A stretch of DNA of 36,176 nt. Source: Phycisphaerales bacterium (GTDB lineage: Bacteria > Planctomycetota > Phycisphaerae > Tepidisphaerales > Tepidisphaeraceae). The notes under the pieces are model-generated. The model was given only the letters and a program-made list of their open reading frames with translations. It did not search any database and was not told the origin of the DNA. The translations under genes and the position numbers were made by a program. Shown piece by piece: positions 24,648 to 31,489 of the stretch (position 1 is the first letter of the stretch; each line of letters begins with the position of its first letter). The stretch covers positions 1 to 36,176 of the forward strand of contig JAQGHM010000300.1 in NCBI GenBank assembly GCA_028291615.1. Reading direction: 5' to 3'.

Positions 24648-25544
24648 ATGACCCGTTTCGCACAACTCTGCCTCGCCCTTTTGTTGCTCGTCTCCCCCTT
24701 CGCCCCCCTTGCCCAGGCCGGCAAGGTCGAGACCAACGTCACCCTCTCTTCTTACTGGGTCAGCAACGACAAGTACTTCCATTCCAACGCCCTGGTCAAC
24801 CTCGAAGGCATCACCGGCACCGCCTACCCCGACACGAAATTCAAGGGCACCTTCCGCGCCGACTTTATCGGCCCCATGACCGTCACCGTCGATTGGAAAA
24901 ATGTCACCCACCGCCAGCTCATGAGCGTCCGCGGCATGTCCTGGGGCCAGGTCAACCTCGGCACCGGCAACGGCGGCCCCAACAAATCCTGGGCCTCAAA
25001 ATGGGACGCCAAGACCGCCAAGTGGATCCCCCTCACCGGCATCTGGTACCTCTACGTCGATCGCGACATCCGCCCCGGCAGCTACCCCAAAATCCAGCTC
25101 ATGCCCCAGACCCGCCCCGCCAACTGGTACCGCGGCTACAAACGCTCCTACTACCAGGTCCCCTTCCCCCAGATGGCGCTTGATCTCACCAAGCCCAAGA
25201 TCGTCGCCAACAACGGCGACTTCCTCCCCATGGGCGCCTACTTCAAGATCACCAAGCTAGGCGTCAACGTCCACAACGTCCCCGGCATGCTCACCTTCCT
25301 CACCGCCAACCGCTTCGAAGTCCTCGACATGGGCGTAAGCGGCCGCGGCTTCGACGTCCACCAGGGCCTGCAATACTTCGAAGCCGAAGACATGGACAAA
25401 TACTCCCTATGGATGCCCGGCTCCACCCAGCGCGACACCCGCGGCGCAACAATCGAGGTCCTGGGCGTCTTCAAATCCGACGGCACCTTCATGGGCTGGG
25501 ACTCGACGGGAAAACCCAACGGCAACACCACCCCGCCGAAGTAA
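24648..25544 (+). CDS. Secreted protein of unknown function
   Basis: The product is 298 residues from an ATG at 24648, with GGAG seven bases before it. The signal peptide (CLALLLLVSPFAPLAQA) is cut near residue 24. The mature protein is rich in Trp, Tyr and Lys and has alternating strands: VETNVTLSSYWVSNDKYFHS, FKGTFRADFIGPMTVTVDWKN, and later YFKITKLGVNVHNVPG and TIEVLGVFKSDG. I do not recognise the family. Tryptophan-rich YW and WG positions suggest a beta-barrel or carbohydrate-binding fold, but nothing decides it. There is no PEP-CTERM tail. The palindrome at 25571-25600, with a T5 run, lies 26 bp after the stop and could end its transcript. Confidence 0.7.
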   Translation: MTRFAQLCLALLLLVSPFAPLAQAGKVETNVTLSSYWVSNDKYFHSNALVNLEGITGTAYPDTKFKGTFRADFIGPMTVTVDWKNVTHRQLMSVRGMSWGQVNLGTGNGGPNKSWASKWDAKTAKWIPLTGIWYLYVDRDIRPGSYPKIQLMPQTRPANWYRGYKRSYYQVPFPQMALDLTKPKIVANNGDFLPMGAYFKITKLGVNVHNVPGMLTFLTANRFEVLDMGVSGRGFDVHQGLQYFEAEDMDKYSLWMPGSTQRDTRGATIEVLGVFKSDGTFMGWDSTGKPNGNTTPPK

Positions 25545-25570
25545 CCCCCCGAAAAAATCAAATCGTCCCA

Positions 25571-25600
25571 AAGCCCACGGAACTCGTTCCGTGGGTTTTT
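25571..25600. repeat. REP-like palindrome, family 2, copy G
   Basis: The core arms are CCCACGGAAC (25574-25583) and GTTCCGTGGG (25586-25595), loop TC, with AAAG... before and TTTTT after (25596-25600). The core is identical to the copy at 5493-5522. It is 26 bp after the stop of the secreted unknown gene, and its T-run lets it serve as an intrinsic terminator on the plus strand. Confidence 0.8.
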
Positions 25601-25686
25601 CCATTGGTCCACAACAATCGCAATACCATAGAAGCACCCGTTCCCATTCCGTTTGCGAACAATTCCCCGCCGTGGATGATTACGCC

Positions 25687-26313
25687 ATGAGCACCAGCCC
25701 CCTCGCCTTCGATGCATTGGTCGTTCAGAACGTACTCGGCCAGTCGTTCCTGGATGTCGGCTGTGGATACGGAAAGTGGGGCTATCTGCTTAAGAAATAC
25801 CGTCAGGTTTCTGCCGAAGCTCCGCCGCCCACGCTCACCGGCGTCGACCTCTTCGAGCCCCATATCCGATCCCTGGAAAAGCACGCGATCTACGATTCTT
25901 TGCACGTCGCATCCGCGCTGAAGTTGCCCTTCGAGGACAAGACCTTCGATTCAGCCATAGCTTGCGAAATCCTCGAACACCTCCCCCGGATCGACGGCCC
26001 AGGGCTCATCTCCGAGCTGCGGCGGGTGTCGCGCCAATCGTTCGTCGTCACGACTCCCAACTTCGCATGTCTCCGCGGCGGCGGCCAGACGATCGACGGC
26101 TTCAACCAGCACGAGGCCCACCTGCACAACTTCCTCTACCGCGAATTCCGCACGCTCGGCTTTACTCAGATCGTGGGCATCGGCTTCAAGACGCCGTCAT
26201 TCAAGCTTAGCCGCGCGATCGGATCACTCGGCCACTACTTCCCACGATTCAGTCGCTACCTGATCGGCTTCTGGTTCGCCGACGGAAAGAAGCGGGTCTT
26301 GGAAACAGAATGA
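25687..26313 (+). CDS. SAM-dependent class I methyltransferase
   Basis: The product is 208 residues from the ATG at 25687 (MSTSPLAFDALVVQNVLG). An in-frame reading from 25591 starts inside the REP-like palindrome and is rejected. Motif I is FLDVGCGYGKWGYLL (DVGCGYG, 23-29), motif II VDLFEPHI, then LPFEDKTFDSAIACEILEHLP as motif IV and the methyltransferase-11-type post-I region. The fold is the small-molecule/UbiE-like kind. The substrate is unknown. The C-terminal part (FSRYLIGFWFADGKKR) is hydrophobic, as in methyltransferases acting on lipid or sugar substrates. The start lacks a strong ribosome-binding site. Confidence 0.85.
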   Translation: MSTSPLAFDALVVQNVLGQSFLDVGCGYGKWGYLLKKYRQVSAEAPPPTLTGVDLFEPHIRSLEKHAIYDSLHVASALKLPFEDKTFDSAIACEILEHLPRIDGPGLISELRRVSRQSFVVTTPNFACLRGGGQTIDGFNQHEAHLHNFLYREFRTLGFTQIVGIGFKTPSFKLSRAIGSLGHYFPRFSRYLIGFWFADGKKRVLETE

Positions 26314-26550
26314 AATCGCGCGTTCGAGCACATTGACCGTTAATCAAGGCCAGATGCCTCTTTCGGCTGGAATTCACGATAAAACCATCCCATTCTCCCG
26401 CCAAAATAGTCCGGCCTTGCCGGAGAACCCATGCCCCCGCTGTCGGTGCTTCTCTTTTCCAATGTTTTTCATCGACAGCACCTAACGGCGCCGGTAAACT
26501 GCCCTCTCAAATTGCGTTCTTCAGGGCTCGGGACTTGGGAGAGAGAGAAA

Positions 26551-27282
26551 ATGCGCCGCATCATCTTGGCCGTTATCCGGCCGCTGTTCCTCACCGTCAT
26601 CCTTCTGGCTGTCGCGGCCCCCACGGCAATGGCAGCCCCGATCACCCTCCAGAACGCGACCGCATCGTTTTCACAAGTACCCGACTTTCCCGTTACCGCC
26701 TCAATTGATGGCAACCTCGGCGGCGCGGGTAATATCAACGGCTGGGCCACCTTCAGCATCGCAGCCACCGCCGTCTACGAAACGCAGACCAACGTCGGCG
26801 GTACGGCGGGCGCAACGTTTACCTTCACGCTGATCCAGAACTACGGCAGCGCGAACACGCTCGGCAAGTTCCGCCTCTCCGTCACCGCCGACAACCGCTC
26901 CACGTTTGCCGACGGACTGAATTCGGGTGGCGCCGTAGCCGCAAACTGGACCGTGCTGACACCCCTCACCGCCACCGCTACCAACGGTACGATCCTGACG
27001 GCCCAGCCGGATCAATCCATTCTCGCCAGCGGCGTCAATCCAGCCGCCTCCGTCTATACCGTCACCGCCGCGACCACGCTCACCAACATCACCGGAGTTC
27101 GCCTCGAAGCGCTCCAGGACCCCACCCTTCCCGTCAACGGCCCAGGCCGCTCTTCAAACGGCAACTTCGTCCTGCAAGAGTTGCAGGTCGACGCCGTCGC
27201 CGTCCCCGAACCCGCCACGCTGGGCGTATTCACCCTGGCGACCGCCCTGCTATGCCGCCGGCGGCGATCGTCATTTAACTGA
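26551..27282 (+). CDS. PEP-CTERM sorting-domain protein
   Basis: The product is 243 residues from the ATG at 26551, with a purine-rich GGGAGAGAGAGAAA before it. An in-frame ATG at 26431 would put 40 extra residues before the signal peptide. The signal peptide (IRPLFLTVILLAVAAPTAMA) ends near residue 28. The mature domain is beta-rich with NGWATFSIAATAVYETQT and FTFTLIQNYG, resembling concanavalin-like or discoidin-like secreted PEP-CTERM proteins, with no catalytic motif. The tail VPEPATLGVFTLATALLCRRRRSSFN is a clean PEP-CTERM signal. The 237-bp upstream gap has a small hairpin TCCGGC-CTT-GCCGGA near 26411-26425. Confidence 0.88.
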   Translation: MRRIILAVIRPLFLTVILLAVAAPTAMAAPITLQNATASFSQVPDFPVTASIDGNLGGAGNINGWATFSIAATAVYETQTNVGGTAGATFTFTLIQNYGSANTLGKFRLSVTADNRSTFADGLNSGGAVAANWTVLTPLTATATNGTILTAQPDQSILASGVNPAASVYTVTAATTLTNITGVRLEALQDPTLPVNGPGRSSNGNFVLQELQVDAVAVPEPATLGVFTLATALLCRRRRSSFN

Positions 27283-27357
27283 GTGCGAGACAACCTAAGC
27301 CGCGCCACCACGCCGGGTTCGGAGCTTTATGCGACGACCCGGATTCGCGGTCGCTAA

Positions 27358-27398
27358 ACCAAATCAACCGGCGAGCAATCGCCGGTTGTTCATTTGGT
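27358..27398. terminator. Bidirectional terminator-like hairpin
   Basis: The inner arms are AACCGGCGA (27366-27374) and TCGCCGGTT (27379-27387) with loop GCAA. The outer arms are ACCAAAT (27358-27364) and ATTTGGT (27392-27398). It lies between the convergent PEP-CTERM gene and small membrane protein gene and covers the latter's stop codon. There is no long T-run on either side, but the AT-rich outer stem fits a two-way terminator. Confidence 0.6.
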
Positions 27399-27704
27399 GC
27401 TTGAGCTCACCGGCGTGGTCACCTCCGGCGACCCCACGTCTCCCTCCGCCTTTCCACGCCGCCTCAACAAATACCGCAGAAACCCCACCACCCCCGCATA
27501 CCGCTGCGACGGATCGATGTAATGCTCGATCACGTAAAACGCAAAGTAGTAGGCTCGAGCAAACGACCAAATTGCCAACCCCAATAGCCCCGCCACTTTC
27601 AACGAAGGGTGGTCAATCAAAATTGCCGCAGACGCAAGCACGCCCGTAGCGACAAACAATCCCCCCTTAAGATAAAGCACCCGCCGAGAAGTAATGTCAG
27701 GCAT
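27390..27704 (-). CDS. Small two-helix membrane protein
   Basis: The product is 104 residues from the ATG at 27704 (MPDITSRRVLYLKGG). A longer reading to 27809 is not supported. Two hydrophobic helices cover about residues 14-31 (GLFVATGVLASAAILI) and 37-57 (VAGLLGLAIWSFARAYYFAF). The end YVIEHYIDPSQRYAGVVGFLRYLLRRR is well conserved-looking in planctomycete small membrane proteins, as far as I recall, and is followed by a Ser/Thr-rich tail. There is no known function. It lies alone between the PEP-CTERM gene (convergent) and the accessory region (divergent). Confidence 0.6.
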   Translation of the reverse strand: MPDITSRRVLYLKGGLFVATGVLASAAILIDHPSLKVAGLLGLAIWSFARAYYFAFYVIEHYIDPSQRYAGVVGFLRYLLRRRGKAEGDVGSPEVTTPVSSSTK

Positions 27705-27868
27705 CCTTAAAGCGTAACCGATAAATACGGTCCCCCCAGCGCGCTCGACAACCCCGCGCACCACGTTTAGCGGCGCGCCCGAAGGGCCGCGAGAAGTCCA
27801 CAAAAACAATCCACGCGACCCCCATATTTTTCTGGGAGTTACCTAACAGATACCGTACAACACCCTCC

Positions 27869-29101
27869 ATGCTAGACCTCAAAGACGTCTTCATGGCCGC
27901 CTGGTCCCGCACCAAACCCCTCCTCGACGCCGACCCCGGCGAGCGCAACCGCCGCCTCGCCCGCCGCGCCACCGCCCGCCTCCAACGCCCCCTGCGCGAA
28001 TGGTGCATCGCCCTCCGCGCCAACGATCTCCGCATAACCCCGTTCCACGTTGCCATCGTCCCCGAGCACGCCCCCGCTCGCCTTGAGCCGCATCGCGTCC
28101 ACCTCACCGCCGCCCTCTGCCGCGACCTCTGCCACCCCATCGATTCAGGCGTCCCGTGCACCACCCTCAAAGAGTTCGCCCAATCCCTCGGCGTCCAGCC
28201 CGCCGTCGTCCTCGCGCAGGCAAAACGCGGCCAACTCGATCTCACCCGCTTCAAAGGCTACCAACACAAAAACGACCGCTGGGGCGGCATCCCCTTCGTC
28301 TCCACCGCCCGCAAACCGCGCGATCCCAACTTCCTCAACCGCCACCAGGGCCCCGACCCCGTCTGGGGCACCTGGTGGCACGGCCTCGCCCGCGCGGTCC
28401 CAGCTACCTTTGAGCAGGTCGTCGATCGCATCCCCGAATGGCACACCGACGTCACCGCCTCCAAACTCCAAACCGCCTACCCCAGCGACCAGAACGATTC
28501 CATCATCTTCGACGAATCCCCCGCCGCCCCGCGCCCGCCCGCCCCCGATCCCGGCGTCCCGCGCCGCTTCTGGGGCTGGCGCTGGCGCTGCCCCGGCTGC
28601 CGCGAAACCTGCCGCCTCCTCTTCCTCCCCACCCCCATCCCTCTCCCCGGCTGCATCAAGGACTACCTCAAGCGACACCTCTCGCAGGACGACCGCGACG
28701 CCACCCAACCCCTCCCCACCTTCGCCTGCGCCAAATGCCACAAAGTCCGCGGCGGCATCTCTTGGGCCGCCAAAGACGCTTGGAACCACGTCATCACCCA
28801 GATCTCCGCCGGCCTCCTGTACGGCCACGAAGTGGAAGTCCCCAAGTGGCTCCCCCGCCAGCGCAAGTTCACAGCCCCCCGCCGCCCCCAGAACCGCCCC
28901 TCTCCCAAGCGCGAGCAAGTAGAACAACTCCTCCTGAGAGACCTGACCTACCCCCAGATCGCCCGCGAGTTGGGAATCTCCGAAAAAACCGTGTGCTATC
29001 ACACGATGGCCGCCCGCAAAGCTCACAAGGTCCAAACCCGCCAGCAACTCATTCAGAAACTAAAAGCGCTCCGCACCGCCTCGCAACCCAGATCCGCGTG
29101 A
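27869..29101 (+). CDS. Zinc-finger and LuxR-type HTH DNA-binding protein
   Basis: The product is 410 residues from ATG 27869. An N-terminal helical part has a first HTH-like stretch at about 98-123 (TTLKEFAQSLGVQPAVVLAQ). A Trp-rich region (RFWGWRWR, 233-240) leads to CPGC (241-244) and CAKC (287-290), a likely split zinc ribbon. The C-terminal helix-turn-helix (about 347-400: KREQVEQLLL, DLTYPQIARELGISEKTVCYH) matches the LuxR/sigma-4 type. The GC content matches the host. It ends 54 bp before a Y1 transposase gene, with a REP palindrome in that gap, so it may be a transposition partner or regulator. I do not recognise a named family. The two DNA-binding modules on one protein are notable. 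Confidence 0.65.
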   Translation: MLDLKDVFMAAWSRTKPLLDADPGERNRRLARRATARLQRPLREWCIALRANDLRITPFHVAIVPEHAPARLEPHRVHLTAALCRDLCHPIDSGVPCTTLKEFAQSLGVQPAVVLAQAKRGQLDLTRFKGYQHKNDRWGGIPFVSTARKPRDPNFLNRHQGPDPVWGTWWHGLARAVPATFEQVVDRIPEWHTDVTASKLQTAYPSDQNDSIIFDESPAAPRPPAPDPGVPRRFWGWRWRCPGCRETCRLLFLPTPIPLPGCIKDYLKRHLSQDDRDATQPLPTFACAKCHKVRGGISWAAKDAWNHVITQISAGLLYGHEVEVPKWLPRQRKFTAPRRPQNRPSPKREQVEQLLLRDLTYPQIARELGISEKTVCYHTMAARKAHKVQTRQQLIQKLKALRTASQPRSA

Positions 29102-29111
29102 CCCACCAGAA

Positions 29112-29131
29112 CCCCGCATGTACATGCGGGG
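29112..29131. repeat. REP palindrome, family 1, copy A
   Basis: A perfect 20-bp palindrome, CCCCGCATGT followed by ACATGCGGGG. It lies between the zinc-finger/HTH gene (stop 29101) and the RAYT start (29156). It has the same stem as the copies at 29428-29453 and 29698-29721. Confidence 0.85.
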
Positions 29132-29155
29132 CTCCGCGTTGCAAAATACCCACAA

Positions 29156-29695
29156 ATGCCCGTCTACTTCCTAACGGTGCACGCCTACCGCTCCTGGCGC
29201 GAGGACCATCCGAAGGGATACATCCAGCGCGATGAGGGTCTGAAAGAACCCGCCCCCCGCCTCGCGGCTTGGCGCGCCAATCACGCCCATTTCCCCGAAG
29301 CCCGCTTCGATCCCACCATGCAGGAGCTGCTTCACAAGGTGATCCAGGAATGCGCCATTGAAAAGCAGATCAAGCTGCACGCCTGCTCCACCACCCCCAC
29401 CCACGTCCACCCCCTGATTTCCTTCCAAAGCCCCGCATGCACATGCGGGGCTTCCGCCGCCCATTGCCACAAGAACTGTCCCGCCAAAACACGCGCCGAC
29501 GACGTAACAACCCGCATGAAACGAAAGATGGGTCAGCAACTCGCGAAACTAAAACAAACCAGCGGGCGCCCCTACTTCTCCCGAGGCTGGGACACACGCC
29601 CGGTCAAAAACAAAAAGCACTTTGATTATCTGGTCACCGAGTACCTGCCCAAACACGAACCCGAACAGGCAGGCATCTTCCGACTCTACCCCTAG
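29156..29695 (+). CDS. REP-associated tyrosine (Y1/HUH) transposase, RAYT 1
   Basis: The product is 179 residues. RAYTs are single-strand-specific Y1 endonucleases of the IS200/IS605 type that mobilise REP palindromes. The HUH motif is HVH at 83-85 in STTPTHVHPLISF. Candidate nucleophile tyrosines are in HFDYLVTEYLPKH (158-163). The middle YFSRGWD (140-146) fits the family. Residues 92-99 (in SPACTCGAS) are encoded by a palindrome identical in stem to the copies flanking the gene, so a REP sits in frame inside the gene. It is therefore either inserted or part of the natural sequence. The N-terminal half lacks the usual long R-rich lead. Similarity is by pattern, not by search. Confidence 0.72.
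   Translation: MPVYFLTVHAYRSWREDHPKGYIQRDEGLKEPAPRLAAWRANHAHFPEARFDPTMQELLHKVIQECAIEKQIKLHACSTTPTHVHPLISFQSPACTCGASAAHCHKNCPAKTRADDVTTRMKRKMGQQLAKLKQTSGRPYFSRGWDTRPVKNKKHFDYLVTEYLPKHEPEQAGIFRLYP
29428..29453. repeat. REP palindrome, family 1, copy B (inside RAYT 1)
   Basis: AAGCCCCGCATG (29428-29439) pairs perfectly with CATGCGGGGCTT (29442-29453) around CA. It lies in frame within the RAYT 1 gene and encodes SPACTCGA-type residues. It has 12-bp arms, the longest of the three copies. Confidence 0.85.
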
Positions 29696-29697
29696 AA

Positions 29698-29721
29698 AGC
29701 CCCGCATGTACATGCGGGGCT
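29698..29721. repeat. REP palindrome, family 1, copy C
   Basis: A perfect 24-bp palindrome, AGCCCCGCATGT then ACATGCGGGGCT, two bases after the RAYT 1 stop (29695). It is the downstream partner of copy A and may also end the transcript. Confidence 0.85.
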
Positions 29722-29946
29722 CTAGTGTATCCAACGCATGACGACCTCAAAGAACGCCAAATCCCGGCGGGCGCGGAGGAAGATCTGCTCGGAGATGTGG
29801 GTGGTGGCGGCGGTTCGATCGGGACGGTCGTGCAGGACGATCAAGATCGCGTCGCCGACGGTAATGGGCCGGAGTGGCATGGATCATGCGACGGCGACGA
29901 TTCCGCTCGCTGAAAGCGACCCCTATGTGAAGCGCGGGGTACGTAC
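29722..29946. other. Gap without a supported gene
   Basis: This 225-bp stretch lies between the REP copy C and the HNH gene. The minus strand has a short open frame from an ATG at 29880 to a stop at 29722 (52 codons, MPLRPITVGDAILIVLHDRP...), with no ribosome-binding site. The plus strand has a 70-codon frame from 29738. Neither looks convincing. It may be a decayed gene end. Confidence 0.4.
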
Positions 29947-30651
29947 TTAGGCGACCTCCGCGCGGGTATGCATCATATTTTTCGTGATCATCAAGGCCAT
30001 GGCAAACGAATCTTTCGTAAACTCGCCTCTCACCAAGTTAGCATCTAATGTGTACGGCAGATTGGCTTTTCGGAAGTACTCGATGACGTGTTCATCAGCT
30101 ACCTTCTGATTGCACTCCTCGCAAAGGCAAACAAGATTTCGAGTGGTTGTTTCTCCTCCGCGTCCAAAGGGTCGGACGTGATGCATCGTTAGCTTAATTC
30201 CATCCTTTGATAATCCTCGACCACATTCCAAGCATTGGGCATTGTCTCTGTTGGATACGATGCGTTTCTTCGTAGAGCTAATTGAATGCGAGAGCGCACC
30301 AGGACTGGCTAGTGCCACATCGGTAAACACGCCGACACCATCTGAAATGCATTTCCGTCCCTGTAACCATTGAGGCATTCGCTCTCGAACGAGCGCCTTC
30401 GTTACGATACCCCATCCGCGATACATCAGCCACGACGTGTAGTCTTCCTCTGAAACGATGTTTGCGGTGCAATGACCCAATGCGATGAGTAGGCTCTGAA
30501 AGGTGTCCACGTAGACACGTCGCGGCCTTCGCACCTCTCGACCATGCTCACCATAACTAACCCAATTACTTAACGTGGAGAAATAAGCGAACCCGCCACA
30601 CACCAGGTGCAGGTTGAACGCATAGCCCTCGCGGTCTTTAGTTTCCGGCAT
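29947..30651 (-). CDS. HNH endonuclease
   Basis: The product is 234 residues from an ATG at 30651, with GGAGGAG just before it. The HNH nuclease core is at about residues 140-190: CLEC (140-143), MHHVRPFGRGGETTTRNL with His157-His158 and Asn172, and CEEC (177-180) closing the zinc finger. The first 130 residues have no recognised fold. HNH nucleases occur in restriction, phage and mobile-element proteins; the target is unknown. Codon and base use differ from the neighbours, with many A/T third positions, which suggests recent acquisition. It lies between the two RAYT genes, separated from RAYT 2 by about 175 bp of non-coding sequence. Confidence 0.85.
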   Translation of the reverse strand: MPETKDREGYAFNLHLVCGGFAYFSTLSNWVSYGEHGREVRRPRRVYVDTFQSLLIALGHCTANIVSEEDYTSWLMYRGWGIVTKALVRERMPQWLQGRKCISDGVGVFTDVALASPGALSHSISSTKKRIVSNRDNAQCLECGRGLSKDGIKLTMHHVRPFGRGGETTTRNLVCLCEECNQKVADEHVIEYFRKANLPYTLDANLVRGEFTKDSFAMALMITKNMMHTRAEVA

Positions 30652-30826
30652 CGACTCTCCTCCGCAACGTTGTCTTGATGTGTACGTTCGGCGCTATGGC
30701 GATCTGACCTATTTTTACAACGAACTAAACAAGTATGTCCGCAAGCCTCGCGACTTCCTACGACCCGTGCGCTCGGTGGCCGAACAGGGCGCGACATCGA
30801 AGGCAACGTCTCGCCCTCGCCATACA

Positions 30827-31357
30827 TCACTTAAGGAACCACGTCACCCCGCCCTTCTTCTTGTGGTTCAGGATATACGGCACTGTCCAAATCTGATGCC
30901 CTCGATCGGCGATGGGGATGCACTCGAATCGCGTCGCCCATAGCCCCCCTACGGGCGCGAGGTTTTCCTGTTTCAGGTAATGCGAGGACTCCTTCTTGGC
31001 GATGCCGACCCATTTGCGCGGATTGTGGTCGCGAAAGCGCCCCAGGAGGTGGAAATGGACGCGGTCGATCGAAAGACAGATCAACTCGACCTTTCGTTTT
31101 TGCAGGGATTTTACGAACTCTTCGACGGCCCTGGCGCGCTGGCGCGGCGTGAGGTAGACCGGATCGCGCGTCATCAGGTCTTTGGATTTGTGGTGGCGCT
31201 GGTCGTAGTTCTCTTTCGGTGGGTTGCGGTAATCGCCCTCGACATGCTCGCGATGATCGCGGGTTCGAAATCCGCGCGGGTCGCCTGGCAACCAAGTGCC
31301 GTAGGTATTCCCCATGCAGTGGTACCAGTCGTTCCACGGTTGTTCCGCGACGTCCAT
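30827..31357 (-). CDS. REP-associated tyrosine (Y1/HUH) transposase, RAYT 2
   Basis: The product is 176 residues from the ATG at 31357 (MDVAEQPWNDWYHCMGNTYG). An in-frame ATG at 31402 starts inside the palindrome at 31379-31410 and is rejected. The opening WYHCMGNTYGTWLPGDPRGFRTRDHREHVEGDY is the typical start of a planctomycete-type RAYT. The HUH motif is HFH at 101-103 (DRVHFHLLGRF). The nucleophile is likely Tyr161 in VPYILNHKKKGGVTW. It looks complete, so the element could be active. It differs strongly from RAYT 1. The second palindrome family is placed directly before its start. Confidence 0.85.
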   Translation of the reverse strand: MDVAEQPWNDWYHCMGNTYGTWLPGDPRGFRTRDHREHVEGDYRNPPKENYDQRHHKSKDLMTRDPVYLTPRQRARAVEEFVKSLQKRKVELICLSIDRVHFHLLGRFRDHNPRKWVGIAKKESSHYLKQENLAPVGGLWATRFECIPIADRGHQIWTVPYILNHKKKGGVTWFLK

Positions 31358-31378
31358 CCCTGGATTCTGTCTCTCCTC

Positions 31379-31410
31379 AAAAGCCCATGCAACTTGTTGC
31401 ATGGGTTTTC
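31379..31410. repeat. REP-like palindrome, family 2, copy D
   Basis: AAAAG then CCCATGCAA (31384-31392) pairs with TTGCATGGG (31397-31405) around CTTG, then TTTTC. It lies just upstream of RAYT 2. It shares the outer AAAGCCCA...TGGGTTTT with the copies F, G and E, while the inner stem differs. With copy E it forms an inverted pair about 25-28 bp apart. Confidence 0.85.
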
Positions 31411-31433
31411 AACTGTTCCTACCAGACCAACAG

Positions 31434-31464
31434 AAAACCCACGGTGCAAGCACCGTGGGCTTTT
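31434..31464. repeat. REP-like palindrome, family 2, copy E; likely groEL terminator
   Basis: CCCACGGTGC (31438-31447) pairs with GCACCGTGGG (31450-31459) around AA, preceded by AAAA and followed by CTTTT. Read on the minus strand, the hairpin is followed by TTTTC, 26 bp after the groEL stop. So it can act as groEL's terminator and also be the second half of an inverted REP pair with copy D. Confidence 0.8.
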
Positions 31465-31489
31465 ATGGATTTCAATCAGAGACTGGGGA

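Noticed and set aside
25591..25686. Start of the methyltransferase at 25591
   Set aside because: It begins with GTG inside palindrome G. The ATG at 25687 gives a normal methyltransferase start.
28050..28922. Overlapping Pro/Ser-rich frames within the zinc-finger/HTH gene
   Set aside because: They are shadows caused by high GC. Only the 27869 frame has structured motifs (CPGC, CAKC, HTH).
29102..29721. CRISPR array from the repeated palindromes
   Set aside because: The three copies are about 315 and 270 bp apart with coding sequence between them, unlike the regular short spacers of CRISPR.
29738..29950. 70-codon plus-strand frame after RAYT 1
   Set aside because: No ribosome-binding site, composition like an out-of-frame reading, and it runs into the HNH gene end. 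No family is recognised.
30652..30943. Open frames between the HNH gene and RAYT 2
   Set aside because: Short, overlapping RAYT 2 in opposite sense, no start signals. Taken as non-coding spacer.
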